Positions 24,762 through 34,269 of a stretch of 64,000 nt of DNA are shown one piece after another. The stretch's first letter is position 1; every line of letters begins with the position of its first letter. This DNA comes from Paraburkholderia hospita (lineage in GTDB: Bacteria; Pseudomonadota; Gammaproteobacteria; Burkholderiales; Burkholderiaceae). The DNA lies in the NCBI RefSeq assembly GCF_002902965.1, contig NZ_CP026106.1, positions 2,480,001-2,544,000 on the forward strand, in the 5' to 3' direction. The position numbers and the translations under genes were made by a program. A model generated the notes under the pieces. The model searched no databases and was not told the DNA's origin. It saw only the letters and a program-made list of their open reading frames with translations.

Positions 24762-24974
24762 ATGAAGAGCATTTTGATGGGTGTTTTAGCGGGTCTCTCA
24801 TTCGGGTGCCTTGCCGCCCCGAATTGCAACGACGTAAAGACCAATTGCATCGACAATTACAATCGGGACATCGGAGCGTGTGGAAATTACTCCGACAGAC
24901 GAGGAGAACTTTGCAAGGCGGACGCACAAAATCGATATCTGTCATGCGTTCAGGCTGGTGGCTGCGGGGGCTAA
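24762..24974 (+). CDS. small exported six-cysteine protein
   Basis: 70 residues from ATG 24762, with AGGAGAG 8 nt upstream. A signal peptide (MKSILMGVLAGLSFGCLA, cut about residue 18-19) leads into a mature peptide of about 51 residues with six cysteines at positions 22, 29, 40, 51, 62 and 68. Several are 11 residues apart (29-40-51-62), a spacing that suits helical hairpins held by disulfides. The sequence is polar and Asn/Asp-rich. I do not recognise the family. It lies alone in an accessory stretch; a periplasmic or secreted disulfide-stabilised peptide is the likely form, and the function is unknown. Confidence 0.65.
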   Translation: MKSILMGVLAGLSFGCLAAPNCNDVKTNCIDNYNRDIGACGNYSDRRGELCKADAQNRYLSCVQAGGCGG

Positions 24975-25186
24975 CGGCGCCTTATTCATTGCGGCCGTAG
25001 ATCCGAAGCACCGTTAACCGACCGCTTTCGGACCCCACTCCCGACCGACGGCTTATGGCCGACTACTTGCCCGATGTAGTCGGCCAACGACGACGCGCGA
25101 GAGACGGTGACCGGACGACGAAGCAAGGGTCGATGGCGCCCAGCTTCTTGACGACCTTGAAGGTCGCCGAAAAAATGGGCGTACGA

Positions 25187-26128
25187 CTACAAGTCTGTCG
25201 CGGGCACGGTCGCTGACATTCCAATCGTCTCGGGGCTTGAATGCGCCAGCACGTAGTTCACCAGCGCCTTCAGCTTGGCAGGCTGCTGCCGTCTGCTCGG
25301 GTAGTACAGGTAGAACCCGGGAAAAGTCGGTGAGAAGCTGCTCAAGACGCGTTTCAGCTTCCTGGCCCGGATGTGAGGAAGCGCGAGCTGCTCGAACGTG
25401 TACGCCAGTGCAATCCCATCCAGCGCAGCTTCAATCGAGAACAATGAGTCGCTGATCGTGAGATTGCCGCTGATCTCGTACTCGACGATACGGCCTTCGA
25501 CCTCGAGCTCCCACTTGTGAATCGCCCCACTGCCTGAAAACCTGAATCGCACGCAGTTGTGATGGATCAGATCGGAGGGGTGCCGTGGCACAGAATGCTG
25601 CCTGAAGTAGTCGGGAGATCCAACAATGGATACGGCAACCGGGCCACCGAGAGGCACAGCTATCATGTCCTTCTGGACACTCTCTCCCATTCGAATGCCC
25701 GCGTCGAACCCTCTTTCGACGATGTCCACGTAGCCCTCGTCATTCGTCAGCTCCACCTGGACGTCCGGATAGGCTTTCAGGAACCCGGCCAGCAGCGGCT
25801 GGAGGACCATGGCGGTCGAGATTCGCGCTGCGTTGATGCGCAGCACGCCCGATGGCCGGCCTTGAAGCTCATGAAGTTGCTCCCCAGCTTCCAGTACGTC
25901 GCTCAACGCCGGCCCAATCCGGGACAGGTACGCCTGTCCGGCTTCAGTGAGGCTGACGCTACGCGTGTTCCGGTTGAGAAGCCTGACGCCGAGCCGGGCT
26001 TCCAGGTGGCGGATCGCCTGACTGAGCGCAGAAGGCGAGACCTCGAGCGCTGCCGCGGCGGCAGAGAACCCGCGGTACTCTGCGACCTTCCAGAATGCGA
26101 GCAGTCCATCAAGCTGGTTGAGTCTCAT
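25187..26128 (-). CDS. LysR-family transcriptional regulator
   Basis: 313 residues from ATG 26126-26128 (MRLNQLDGLLAFWKVAEYRG). The HTH is at residues about 15-65 (AAAALEVSPSALSQAIRHLE) and the effector domain follows (GVLRINAARISTAMVLQPLL). The family branch is that of regulators commonly found divergent from short-chain dehydrogenase or aldo-keto reductase genes. It is divergent from the SDR gene at 26231, with a perfect 21-bp palindrome at 26130-26150 right next to its own start, so autorepression and SDR control are likely (inference). Confidence 0.92.
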   Translation of the reverse strand: MRLNQLDGLLAFWKVAEYRGFSAAAAALEVSPSALSQAIRHLEARLGVRLLNRNTRSVSLTEAGQAYLSRIGPALSDVLEAGEQLHELQGRPSGVLRINAARISTAMVLQPLLAGFLKAYPDVQVELTNDEGYVDIVERGFDAGIRMGESVQKDMIAVPLGGPVAVSIVGSPDYFRQHSVPRHPSDLIHHNCVRFRFSGSGAIHKWELEVEGRIVEYEISGNLTISDSLFSIEAALDGIALAYTFEQLALPHIRARKLKRVLSSFSPTFPGFYLYYPSRRQQPAKLKALVNYVLAHSSPETIGMSATVPATDL

Positions 26129-26129
26129 A

Positions 26130-26150
26130 CTTTGAAGAATATCTTCAAAG
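26130..26150. promoter_or_regulatory. perfect palindrome, probable LysR operator
   Basis: CTTTGAAGA (26130-26138), 3 bp, TCTTCAAAG (26142-26150). The arms match completely and contain T-N11-A spacing. It starts one base beyond the lysR start codon and lies about 80 bp before the divergent SDR gene, so a bound regulator would block its own translation start region and promoter. Confidence 0.65.
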
Positions 26151-26230
26151 CGTGTTCAGCACCAGGGTGTTTTTCTTCTCAGTCAATCTGCCTAGAGTGA
26201 CAGGCATTGACCAGGACTGGGAGTTTGAGC

Positions 26231-27070
26231 ATGAGCAAAGTGTGGTTTATCACAGGTGCTGGCAGCGGTATCGGCGCCGGTACGGCCAGGGCCACACTGA
26301 AGGCAGGTGATCGGGTCGTTGCCACAGGCAGGAACCCGGACAAGGTGGGCAATGCCTTGCGCGACCTGGCCGGCGAGAATCTGGAGATTCTCCGGCTGGA
26401 CGTCTCCGACGAGGCCCAGGCAACGGCCGTGGTCGACGAGGTGCAAAAAAAGTTCGGTCGTATCGATGTAGTCGTGAACAGTGCCGGCTACAGCCTCTTA
26501 GGCAACTACGAGGAACTGGGAACGCAAGACATTCAACACCTGTTCGCGACGAACTTCTGGGGCGTGAGCAACGTGATGCGTGCGGCCCTGCCGATCATGC
26601 GTAAGCAGCGCTCCGGGAACATCATCAATGTCAGTTCCGTGGCAGGCGCTGTCGGCCTGATGCACTGCGGGGCCTACAGCGCGAGCAAGTTCGCCGTGGA
26701 GGGTCTTTCGCTTTCCGTGGCCGAGGAGGTCGGAAAGTTCGGGATCAAGGTCACCGTGGTAGAGCCAGGATTTTTCCGCACGGACCTTCTGAGCGCAGCC
26801 AACGCCAAATGGCCGGACAAGCGTATCGACGATTACGCCGCCGCCGAGGTCAGCGCCGAGGCGATGTGGTCTCCCTATGCAGGCAAGCAACCGGGCGATC
26901 CGGACAAGCTAGGCCAGATCCTGGTAAAGCTTGTGGGCATGGAGACTCCGCCCAGAGTGTTCGTGGCCGGAAGCGATGCACTGGCGTCGGTCGGGCCGGC
27001 TGTGGAGGCTCGATTGAAAGCGGTGCACGCCTTCGAGGCGCTTTCGAAGTCGACGGACGGCAGCTTCTGA
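26231..27070 (+). CDS. short-chain dehydrogenase/reductase (SDR)
   Basis: 279 residues from ATG 26231, with GGGAG about 8 nt upstream. Classical SDR motifs are complete: cofactor-binding TGAGSGIG (residues about 9-16), NSAG (variant of NNAG), NVSSVAG with the catalytic Ser, and YSASK (catalytic Tyr/Lys). An Arg after the first beta strand (ATGRN) suggests NADP(H) preference. The C-terminal extension (WSPYAGKQPGDPDKLGQIL) matches the oxidoreductase group that often carries 'oxidoreductase' annotation without known substrate. Divergent LysR control; the next gene downstream is a decayed 2Fe-2S subunit. Confidence 0.9.
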   Translation: MSKVWFITGAGSGIGAGTARATLKAGDRVVATGRNPDKVGNALRDLAGENLEILRLDVSDEAQATAVVDEVQKKFGRIDVVVNSAGYSLLGNYEELGTQDIQHLFATNFWGVSNVMRAALPIMRKQRSGNIINVSSVAGAVGLMHCGAYSASKFAVEGLSLSVAEEVGKFGIKVTVVEPGFFRTDLLSAANAKWPDKRIDDYAAAEVSAEAMWSPYAGKQPGDPDKLGQILVKLVGMETPPRVFVAGSDALASVGPAVEARLKAVHAFEALSKSTDGSF

Positions 27071-27127
27071 TCGCGAGGCGAGTTGCCCTTGCCACGACAC
27101 ACCTAACCTGCGAAGGACTGACCCATC

Positions 27128-27634
27128 ATGAGCACGCTCCACGTCAACGGCCATGAGCACACGGTCGACGTCGCCCCGGACACCCCCATTCTCTGGGCCT
27201 TGCGCGACACGCTGGGCATGACGGGCACGAAGTTCGGTTGCGGCGCCGCGCTGTGCGGCGCCTGCACCGTGCATCTGGACGGGCAGGCCATCCGCTCCTG
27301 CGTTACACCGATCTTGGTGGCCCAGGGCAAGCAGATCACCACCACCGAAGCCACCACCGACGGCAGCGACAAGGTCGGTGCCATCGTGCACGCAGCCTGG
27401 GTCAAGTACGACGTCGCCCAGTGTGGCTACTGCCAAAGCGACCAGATCATAAGCGCCACGGCGTTCCTGAAGTCGTTGCCCCGCGGCAGGCAGCCTACCG
27501 TCGTAGATGCGGAAACCGGGCGCGCACGCTTCCACGAGATCTCATCCAGCGCATATGTTTTTCAGCAGTCGTCGGTTGCCCCGCTCGCTAACACCCTAAG
27601 GCTGTATGTACAGATCAGCAAAATTGCCCCATAG
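27128..27634 (+). pseudogene. decayed 2Fe-2S subunit of an isoquinoline/aldehyde-type molybdenum hydroxylase
   Basis: The first 115 residues are normal for the small subunit of xanthine-oxidase-family enzymes: plant-type cluster motif TKFGCGAALCGACTVHLDG and CVTPIL, then AQCGYCQSDQII, the first half of the second cluster site. The expected end, an SGN-x-CRCGTYPRIR helix holding the last two cysteines, is absent. After about residue 125 the frame runs into unrelated sequence, and a remnant reading GNRARTLPRDLIQ is found one frame over, so a frameshift plus substitutions have destroyed it. No large molybdenum subunit or FAD subunit follows, as would be needed for function. Confidence 0.75.
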
Positions 27635-27756
27635 CCCCTCGCCGGTCGGCGCATAGTCCTTCACTTTCTTCCGTCGCTATGTCGACCCGCTGGGCACCTC
27701 ACGCTTCGTCAGCTCTCAAGCCGCAATGAACCCGACAAACACATATTTTTTCATAA

Positions 27757-27772
27757 ACGGTATATACGGTAT
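27757..27772. repeat. short direct repeat in AT-rich leader
   Basis: ACGGTAT occurs at 27757-27763 and 27766-27772, 9 bp apart, in the AT-rich region between the pseudogene and the small gene at 27899. It may be part of a promoter; nothing firmer can be said. Confidence 0.25.
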
Positions 27773-27898
27773 TCTTGTAGAAGTGTTGTGACATTCGCAG
27801 ACTTACCCGACCAGCAGCGGCGCTGAACGGGACGGTACGCTGCCATCATGACTCGGGACACCGCCCGGCAGCTGTAGATCGACGCAGGGAGACTAACG

Positions 27899-28111
27899 AT
27901 GAAGCTTTCTCACAAACTCGCTTCGCACAAGGCGGGCCCGGTGTGGGGGCTCGCATTTGGCCTGCTCGTCACGCTAGCGGGGATAGGACTCTGGTGCAAT
28001 GCGAAGCTATCGGCGTCCACTGGCCAGTTCGATGAATCGTTGTCGGTAGCGGCGGTGCTCGTTGGCGTGCTCGCGGCTATCTACGCACTGCACGAACTTC
28101 GGCATCGTTAG
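27899..28111 (+). CDS. small two-helix membrane protein, hypothetical
   Basis: 70 residues from ATG 27899, with GGGAG about 8 nt upstream. Two hydrophobic stretches (about residues 14-32, GPVWGLAFGLLVTLAGIGLW, and 47-64, SVAAVLVGVLAAIYAL) make a helical hairpin with basic N-terminus (KLSHKLASHK) and C-terminus (HELRHR). Family not recognised. It lies alone; the region upstream is AT-rich with a possible promoter and a direct repeat at 27757-27772. Confidence 0.55.
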   Translation: MKLSHKLASHKAGPVWGLAFGLLVTLAGIGLWCNAKLSASTGQFDESLSVAAVLVGVLAAIYALHELRHR

Positions 28112-28180
28112 CCGCTTTTCAGGTCGCTTCCTGCTCCCGGCGGCAGTGGCACCTGGCATTGCCTGTTGCGAGTGTCGGGC

Positions 28181-28540
28181 TCAAATGAGACGCAGAAGCT
28201 CTTCACCGAACTGAATCACATACGTATCCTGCGGTTTGAGTTCGTCGACAGCGCGAATACGTTCGTAGATCAGCAATGCACCGACTACCTTCGAGTTGCA
28301 ACGGGTGCCAAAGTCAGCCTGCGCGACACCCGTCAGGGTTTCGTATTTGTCGAGCAGATCGTTCTGGAAAAGAAGTGCGATAGCCGGTGTATTGGGTCCG
28401 CGTGGGTTATTGACCGTCAACCCGGCAGGCGTTCCGTCGAGCGCTTCATGTTCGACAATATGGGCATCTTTATCGAATCGTCCGGTCAGCAAACCGGCGA
28501 CTCGCATCAGAGATTGTCGTGCTATGGCGTACGTCGGCAT
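28181..28540 (-). CDS. hypothetical protein
   Basis: 119 residues from ATG 28538-28540, with AGGAG 6 nt upstream, which supports the start. The sequence MPTYAIARQSLMRVAGLLTG leads into a mixed alpha/beta chain (ALDGTPAGLTVNNPRGPNTP, ALLIYERIRAVDELKPQDTY). It has no signal peptide and no membrane segment, so it is probably cytoplasmic. I do not recognise a domain. It is followed on the minus strand side by intergenic sequence, and the cysK gene upstream is too far (233 bp) to assume an operon. Confidence 0.6.
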   Translation of the reverse strand: MPTYAIARQSLMRVAGLLTGRFDKDAHIVEHEALDGTPAGLTVNNPRGPNTPAIALLFQNDLLDKYETLTGVAQADFGTRCNSKVVGALLIYERIRAVDELKPQDTYVIQFGEELLRLI

Positions 28541-28773
28541 TCAAATCTCCTGGCCACAAAAGAGGATCCGGCAGCAGACATGTCGATACATACGAATCAA
28601 TGAGCCCTTCGCTTGCGATGCGTCTTTCGCTGCGTGCAGGGCCAATGTCGCATTGGATCGGCACAGACGTGCCGGGCCTACTCCCGAATTTGAAACTGCT
28701 TATGAAGTGCCCAATGTGTCGAACCACGTCGGCGCGGCTCGACTACGCACTGCGTCACAGGCATTGCCCCAGG

Positions 28774-29751
28774 TCACGAACCGATTCCCTGCGCGTCGAA
28801 AAGACCTTCATAGAGAACCGTGCTCAGGTATCGTTCGCCGGAGTCGGGCAGAATGACGACGATCGTCTTGCCTGAATGCTCCGGACGCTTCGCGAGCCGC
28901 ACGGCAGCCGCGACGGCCGCACCTGAAGATATCCCGGAGAGTATCCCTTCTTCGCTAGCAAGACGTCGGGCGTATGCGATCGACTCTTCGTTGGTGACCT
29001 GTTCGATGGCGTCGACGAGAGCGAGATCCAGAACGTCGGGAATAAATCCGGCACCGATGCCCTGGATCTTGTGTGGCGCAGGCTGGAGCGGCTCACCCGC
29101 TCGCGCCTGTGTGAGGATCGGGCTCGCAGCCGGTTCTACCGCCACGGATAGTATCGGCTTCCCTTTGGTCTGCTTGACGAAGCGCGACACGCCCGTAATC
29201 GTGCCGCCCGTGCCCACGCCCGAAACGAGAATGTCGATGCCGCCATCGGTGTCGTCCCAGATTTCCGGACCGGTTGTCTTTTCGTGTATGGCGGGGTTCG
29301 CTGGGTTCTTGAACTGCTGAAGCAGAACGTAACGGTCGGGCTGCCCGGCAGCAATTTCTTCGGCCTTTGCCACCGCGCCGGGCATGCCGCGCGCGCCCTC
29401 CGTCAGCACTAGCGTCGCCCCGAACGCGATCAGTAGCTTGCGCCTTTCAACGCTCATCGTCTCAGGCATAGTGAGCGTAAGCGGAATTCCGCGGGCCGCC
29501 GCCACGTACGCAAGAGCAATGCCCGTATTGCCGCTCGTCGGTTCGATTATTTCCTTGCCGGGACCGAGTAGCCCTCGAGCTTCTGCATCCCAGATCATCG
29601 CGGCGCCAATGCGGCACTTCACAGAATAGGCCGGATTTCTGCCCTCGATTTTTGCCAGAACGGTCGCAGGCGCGCCATCCGTCAAACGGTTGAGACGGAC
29701 CAGCGGCGTGTGACCGATGGAGCGCGAGTTGTCTTCGAACCAACGTGCCAT
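28774..29751 (-). CDS. cysK: cysteine synthase A (O-acetylserine sulfhydrylase)
   Basis: 325 residues. The PLP lysine is in [11 protein letters not shown] (Lys45), the substrate loop is [11 protein letters not shown], and the phosphate-binding glycine loop is [29 protein letters not shown] closes the chain. Similarity to E. coli CysK runs the full length, including the [13 protein letters not shown] segment that separates CysK from CysM. Reaction: O-acetylserine plus sulfide gives cysteine and acetate, in the cytoplasm. Its upstream region has inverted repeats (29767-29778, 29792-29810). It heads a region with MetQ-like binding proteins and a monooxygenase, which together point to sulfur supply. 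Confidence 0.94.
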   Translation of the reverse strand: MARWFEDNSRSIGHTPLVRLNRLTDGAPATVLAKIEGRNPAYSVKCRIGAAMIWDAEARGLLGPGKEIIEPTSGNTGIALAYVAAARGIPLTLTMPETMSVERRKLLIAFGATLVLTEGARGMPGAVAKAEEIAAGQPDRYVLLQQFKNPANPAIHEKTTGPEIWDDTDGGIDILVSGVGTGGTITGVSRFVKQTKGKPILSVAVEPAASPILTQARAGEPLQPAPHKIQGIGAGFIPDVLDLALVDAIEQVTNEESIAYARRLASEEGILSGISSGAAVAAAVRLAKRPEHSGKTIVVILPDSGERYLSTVLYEGLFDAQGIGS

Positions 29752-30166
29752 GTTTTTTTGCTCCTATGCCGATAGGCAAAAGTGGACTTAGTGTAGAGCG
29801 GCGGTCTACAGAGTCAAGCATTCGCACTTCCGATTCCAGGCGCTTCATCCAAACAAGCAGCAGATGTGACGTTCGAGCAGATCTTCGATTACGCACCTGT
29901 GCCCTTTGCGCACGAGTGTCGATGGCGTGAGCCACAACGAGGCCGAAGCAATCACGCCGGGTTGGGCCGAGGCCGGTGCGAGCGCGCTGTTACATGCGGT
30001 CCTGCGATCGGCTGCATAGCGCTGCTTGAGAGCAAGATGGGAGCGGTGTCGACGCGAGCTCGTCGGGCCGGCATAAGGTTATGCGAAGCGATTGATTAGT
30101 GGAAACGGAACACGTCAATAGAATGACCGCATTCGCCAACCTTTCCTGGACAGGTATCCGTTCATC
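29752..30166. other. gene-free stretch with inverted repeats upstream of cysK
   Basis: No gene in 415 bases. TGTAGA (29792-29797) and TCTACA (29805-29810) are arms around a 7-bp GC core, and TGCC/GGCA arms occur at 29767-29778 next to the cysK start. They may be regulator or leader elements. The rest should hold the divergent promoters of cysK and the metQ-like gene. Confidence 0.4.
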
Positions 30167-30985
30167 GTGCAAGCGCTCTCATTCCCGTTTCTGCGCATCC
30201 TCCGTTGGGCGCTGCTCGCTATCATCGTAACCGGCACCGCACACGCTCAGGAGCAAGTGCTGCGGGTCGGCGTGACGAGCGGGCCGCACGAAGAAATCTT
30301 CGAGGCAGTCAAAAAAGTCGCTGAGCGCGACTATGGACTGCATATCCGGATCGTGTCGTTCAACGACTATATCCAGCCGGACGCGGCCCTCGACGCAGGC
30401 GACCTCGATGCGAACAGCTACCAGCATCGGCCTTTTCTCGCTTCGCAGGTTCGCGCGCGCGGCTATAAGCTCGTCGGGATCGGCCGTACATGGATTGGGC
30501 CGATCGGTCTGTATTCGAAGCGCTACCGGAAGTTCGCCGATCTGCCGGACGGCGCGACCATCGGCATACCGAACGATCCCGCGAATGAAAGCCGTATTCT
30601 GCTGCTGCTTCAGAAGGCGGGCAGCATCAAACTGCGGCAAGGAATCGATCCCGTCACCGGCATCAACGCGACGCCGCTCGACATAACCGCGAACCCGAAG
30701 CATTTTCGCTTCAAGGAAGTCGACGCCGCGCAACTGCCGCGCACGCTCGACGACTTCGACGCCACCACCGTCAACGCGGACTACGCGATCAAGGCCGGCC
30801 TCAATCCGACAAAGGACACGATCCTCGTTGAGAACGGCTCAAGCGTCTACGCATGTCTGATCGCCGTGCGAGAGCAGGATGCGAACAAGCCTTGGGTGCA
30901 GCAGCTGGTTTCCGCCTATCAGTCGCCTGAAGTCAAGCAGTTCATTCTGTCGCGCTATCAAGGCGCAATCATTCCGGCTTTCTGA
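30167..30985 (+). CDS. MetQ/NlpA-family substrate-binding protein
   Basis: 272 residues from GTG 30167-30169. A signal peptide (MQALSFPFLRILRWALLAII, cleavage after TGTAHA) precedes a mature chain opening VLRVGVTSGPHEEIFEAVKK, the typical MetQ opening. DYIQPDAALDAGDLDANSYQHRPFL and the LPRTLDDFDATTVNADYAIKAG segment confirm the family. There is no lipobox cysteine, so it is a soluble periplasmic protein rather than the usual lipoprotein. MetQ proteins bind methionine or related sulfur compounds. No MetN/MetI partner is adjacent; a second MetQ-like gene closes the same cluster at 37843. Confidence 0.88.
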   Translation: MQALSFPFLRILRWALLAIIVTGTAHAQEQVLRVGVTSGPHEEIFEAVKKVAERDYGLHIRIVSFNDYIQPDAALDAGDLDANSYQHRPFLASQVRARGYKLVGIGRTWIGPIGLYSKRYRKFADLPDGATIGIPNDPANESRILLLLQKAGSIKLRQGIDPVTGINATPLDITANPKHFRFKEVDAAQLPRTLDDFDATTVNADYAIKAGLNPTKDTILVENGSSVYACLIAVREQDANKPWVQQLVSAYQSPEVKQFILSRYQGAIIPAF

Positions 30986-31174
30986 GCGCCAGGCGGGAAT
31001 CGCCGCCCCAGCACGCGCCATCACCGGGCAGCGACGCACCTGAAATGCAAATACGCATTTGATGGTTAGCCGCCAGGCCTATCTGTGGGACGCTACGCGT
31101 TTCATCGGGTCACGCCAGCGCTGCCGCCCGGCTTCGCTGACGTGATCCACCTTCGTTCCGCCGCACGCCCTTCC

Positions 31175-32572
31175 ATGAGCAAGAAGCAAATCATTCTGAA
31201 CGCGTTCACCATGAACTGCGTCGGCCATATCAATCATGGCCTCTGGACGCATCCGCGCGATCGTTCCACCGATTATCGGAAGCTCTCTTACTGGACCGAT
31301 CTCGCGAAGCTGCTCGAGCGCGGCCTGTTCGACGGCTTGTTCATCGCGGATATCGTCGGCGTCTACGACATCTATCAGCAATCGGTCGACGTCACGCTGA
31401 AGGAATCGGTGCAGTTGCCCGTCAACGATCCGATGATGCTCGTCTCCGCGATGGCAGCCGCCACGCAGAATCTCGGCTTCGGCATCACGGTGAATCTCAC
31501 GTATGAGGCGCCCTATCTGCTAGCGCGGCGCTTCTCCACGCTCGATCACCTGACGGAAGGCCGTATCGGCTGGAACATCGTGACGGGCTATCTCGACAGC
31601 GCCGCGCGCGCCATGGGCGGCACCGAGATGATCCCGCACGACGAGCGCTATGAGCGCGCCGACGAGTATCTCGAAGTGCTTTACCAATTATGGGAAGGAA
31701 GTTGGCAGGACGACGCCGTGCTGCGCGACCGCGAAGGACGTGTATTCGCCGATCCCGCGAAGATCCGCAAGGTGCATCACCATGGCCGCTACTACGACGT
31801 CGACGGCTATCACCTGAGCGAACCCTCGCCGCAACGCACCCCGGTGCTGTTCCAGGCGGGGTCATCGGGGCGTGGCCAGGCGTTCGCCGTGCGTCACGCC
31901 GAGTGCGTGTTCGTGTCGAGCCAGAGCAAGGCTGGCACGCGCAAGCTGGTCGACGCGCTGCGCGCGCAAGCCACCGAAGCTGGACGCGACCCGGCCGATC
32001 TCAAGATCATCATGGGCATCACCGTCGTGGTCGGGCGCACGCAGAAAGAGGCCGAGGAGAAATTCGCCGAATACGCGCGCCATGCCAGCCCCGAGGCGGG
32101 GCTCGCACACTTTGCGGCGGGCAGCGGCATCGACTACTCCACCTACGCACCCGACGACGAGCTTGCCCCGCCCGGCGGCCACAAGGGACGCGGCATCGAA
32201 TCGTCGGTGCAGCGCGTGACCGACGGCAAGCGCGGCGTCACCGTGCGACATCTGCTCGAACAGATGCAGTTGGGCGGCCGCTATACGACGATCGTCGGCG
32301 ATCCCGTGCAGGTGGCCGACGCGCTGCAAGCGTGGGTGGATGAAGCCGATATCGACGGCTTTAACCTCACGCGCACGGTGATGCCGGAAAGCTACGAGGA
32401 TTTCATCGATCTGGTCATTCCCGAACTGCAATCGCGCGGCATCTACAAGACTGCATATGCGCAGGGGACGCTGCGCGAAAAGCTCTTCGGCGAAGGCGCA
32501 CGACTCGGACCGCGGCACACGGGCGCGAGCTTTCGCGATCTGTCGAACGTCACGGCCGCGCAAGTGACATGA
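31175..32572 (+). CDS. FMN-dependent monooxygenase, NtaA/SnaA/DmoA (LLM) family
   Basis: 465 residues from ATG 31175 (MSKKQIILNAFTMNCVGHIN). Family marks are SYWTDLAKLLERGLFDGLFIAD, TLDHLTEGRIGWNIVTGYLDSAARAMG, ERYERADEYLEVLYQLWEGS and VLFQAGSSGRGQAFAVRHAECVF. Such two-component flavin monooxygenases use FMNH2 from a separate reductase and O2 to cleave C-S or C-N bonds (dimethyl sulfide, dibenzothiophene sulfone, nitrilotriacetate). Its TGA overlaps the ATG of the ABC ATPase gene, and a peptide-type importer plus MetQ-like proteins surround it. An organosulfur compound is the likely substrate (inference). No flavin reductase gene lies in the cluster. Confidence 0.92.
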   Translation: MSKKQIILNAFTMNCVGHINHGLWTHPRDRSTDYRKLSYWTDLAKLLERGLFDGLFIADIVGVYDIYQQSVDVTLKESVQLPVNDPMMLVSAMAAATQNLGFGITVNLTYEAPYLLARRFSTLDHLTEGRIGWNIVTGYLDSAARAMGGTEMIPHDERYERADEYLEVLYQLWEGSWQDDAVLRDREGRVFADPAKIRKVHHHGRYYDVDGYHLSEPSPQRTPVLFQAGSSGRGQAFAVRHAECVFVSSQSKAGTRKLVDALRAQATEAGRDPADLKIIMGITVVVGRTQKEAEEKFAEYARHASPEAGLAHFAAGSGIDYSTYAPDDELAPPGGHKGRGIESSVQRVTDGKRGVTVRHLLEQMQLGGRYTTIVGDPVQVADALQAWVDEADIDGFNLTRTVMPESYEDFIDLVIPELQSRGIYKTAYAQGTLREKLFGEGARLGPRHTGASFRDLSNVTAAQVT

Positions 32573-34269
32573 ACGCCCCGTCGCCCCTTCTCCAGATAGA
32601 CCAGTTGAGTGTGTCCTTCGGCGCGCACGCCGCGGTGCGGCCTTTCGATCTGACCGTCGCGCGCGGCGAGATCGTCGCGCTGGTCGGCGAATCCGGCAGC
32701 GGCAAATCCACCATCGCCCTCGCGACGATGGGCCTGCTGCCCGGCCAGGCGCATGTGCAAGGCGCGCTCCGCTTCGAGGGCAAGCCGCTCTTCGGCCAAA
32801 GCGAACGCGAATGGAGCGCAGTGCGCGGCAATCGCATCAGCATGATCTTTCAGGAGCCGATGACTTCGCTGAACCCGCTTCAGCCCATCGGCAAGCAAGT
32901 CGCGGAAGCCTTGACGCTGCATCGGCCGATGTCGGCGCAGGCCGCGCGCAAGGAAGCACTCGCACTGCTCGAACTCGTCCGCCTGCCCGAGCCGCAGCGC
33001 CGCTTCGTGCACTATCCGCATCAACTGTCCGGCGGGCAGCGGCAACGCGTGATGATCGCGATCGCCGTCGCCTGCCGTCCCGGCCTGCTGATCGCCGACG
33101 AGCCGACCACCGCGCTCGACGTCACGATTCAGGCGCAGATTCTGGAGCTGATCGACCGCCTGCGCCGCGAACTGTCGATGGCCGTACTGCTCATCACGCA
33201 CGATCTCGGCGTGGTCGGGCGCTGGGCGGATCGGGTGGTCGTGATGAAGGACGGCGCGAAGGTCGAGGAAGCGGCAAGCACGCAGCTGTTCGCGCAGCCC
33301 TCGCAGCCCTACACCCGCGCGCTACTCGGCGCATCGCTGCATTTCGGCGCCGGTCTGCATTATCGCGACGTGCGGCTCACGGACGCGCCGCGCGCAGTGT
33401 CACGGCCTGCTGCCCACACGCCTGCCCCCGTGCTGCTGGAGGCCCGCGACATCACCGTCGATTACCACGGCGTGCGTGCCGTCGACGGCGTGACCTTCGA
33501 CATTCGCGCGGGCGAGACCGTGGGTTTGGTGGGCGAATCGGGATGCGGGAAGTCATCGCTTTCGCGCGCACTGACGCGGCTCGTCGAGCCTTCGGGCGGC
33601 CGCATCGTGTTCGACGGCGAGGACATCACGCATCGCAGGCGGCGCGCCTTGCGGCCGTATCGCCGGCGTGTGCAGATGATCTTCCAGGACCCGTACGGCT
33701 CGCTGAATCCGCGTCATACCGTCGAGCGCACGCTCGCCTATGCGCTTGCGATTCACGGCGTCGCCAACCGGCGCGAACGCGACGCGAAGATTCGCCGCAT
33801 CGTCGACGCGGTCGGTTTGCCGAAATCGGCGCTGCGGCGTTATCCGCACGAATTCTCCGGCGGGCAACGGCAACGCATCGGCATTGCCCGCGCGCTCGTA
33901 CTCGAACCCGAGCTCGTCATCTGCGACGAGCCCGTGTCCGCGCTCGATGTCTCGATCCAGGCGCAGGTTCTCGACCTGCTCGTCGATCTCAAGCACGAGC
34001 TCGGCCTCGCACTGCTGTTCATTTCGCACGACCTTTCGGTGGTCCGCTACATCGCGGATCGCGTGCTGGTGATGCAGGCGGGGCGCATCGTCGAACGCGG
34101 AGATCAAGCCTCCATCTGGACTTCGCCGCAACACGCCTACACGCGCACCCTGATCGACGCCGTGCCGTCATCGCAGGCCCCATTCTCACTCGACACAAGG
34201 AAAATTGATCGTGACTTTCAAGAGCAAGCAGCAGCCACCTTCGACTTCGACACTCCTGTTCCGCGATGA
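32569..34269 (+). CDS. fused ABC transporter ATPase (DppD-DppF type)
   Basis: 566 residues with two complete ABC domains. Domain 1: Walker [10 protein letters not shown] (residues 40-48), signature LSGGQRQR, Walker [13 protein letters not shown]. Domain 2: Walker [10 protein letters not shown] (about residue 320), signature [10 protein letters not shown], Walker [13 protein letters not shown]. Both follow the peptide/nickel/oligopeptide transporter pattern with a Cys-rich-tail-like loop between them, as in GsiA/YejF fusions. ATG overlaps the monooxygenase stop as ATGA. Odd: the last about 20 codons overlap the next gene by 59 bp, more than usual, so the tail may be read-through of a lost stop. 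The protein powers import through the two permeases. Confidence 0.92.
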   Translation: MNAPSPLLQIDQLSVSFGAHAAVRPFDLTVARGEIVALVGESGSGKSTIALATMGLLPGQAHVQGALRFEGKPLFGQSEREWSAVRGNRISMIFQEPMTSLNPLQPIGKQVAEALTLHRPMSAQAARKEALALLELVRLPEPQRRFVHYPHQLSGGQRQRVMIAIAVACRPGLLIADEPTTALDVTIQAQILELIDRLRRELSMAVLLITHDLGVVGRWADRVVVMKDGAKVEEAASTQLFAQPSQPYTRALLGASLHFGAGLHYRDVRLTDAPRAVSRPAAHTPAPVLLEARDITVDYHGVRAVDGVTFDIRAGETVGLVGESGCGKSSLSRALTRLVEPSGGRIVFDGEDITHRRRRALRPYRRRVQMIFQDPYGSLNPRHTVERTLAYALAIHGVANRRERDAKIRRIVDAVGLPKSALRRYPHEFSGGQRQRIGIARALVLEPELVICDEPVSALDVSIQAQVLDLLVDLKHELGLALLFISHDLSVVRYIADRVLVMQAGRIVERGDQASIWTSPQHAYTRTLIDAVPSSQAPFSLDTRKIDRDFQEQAAATFDFDTPVPR

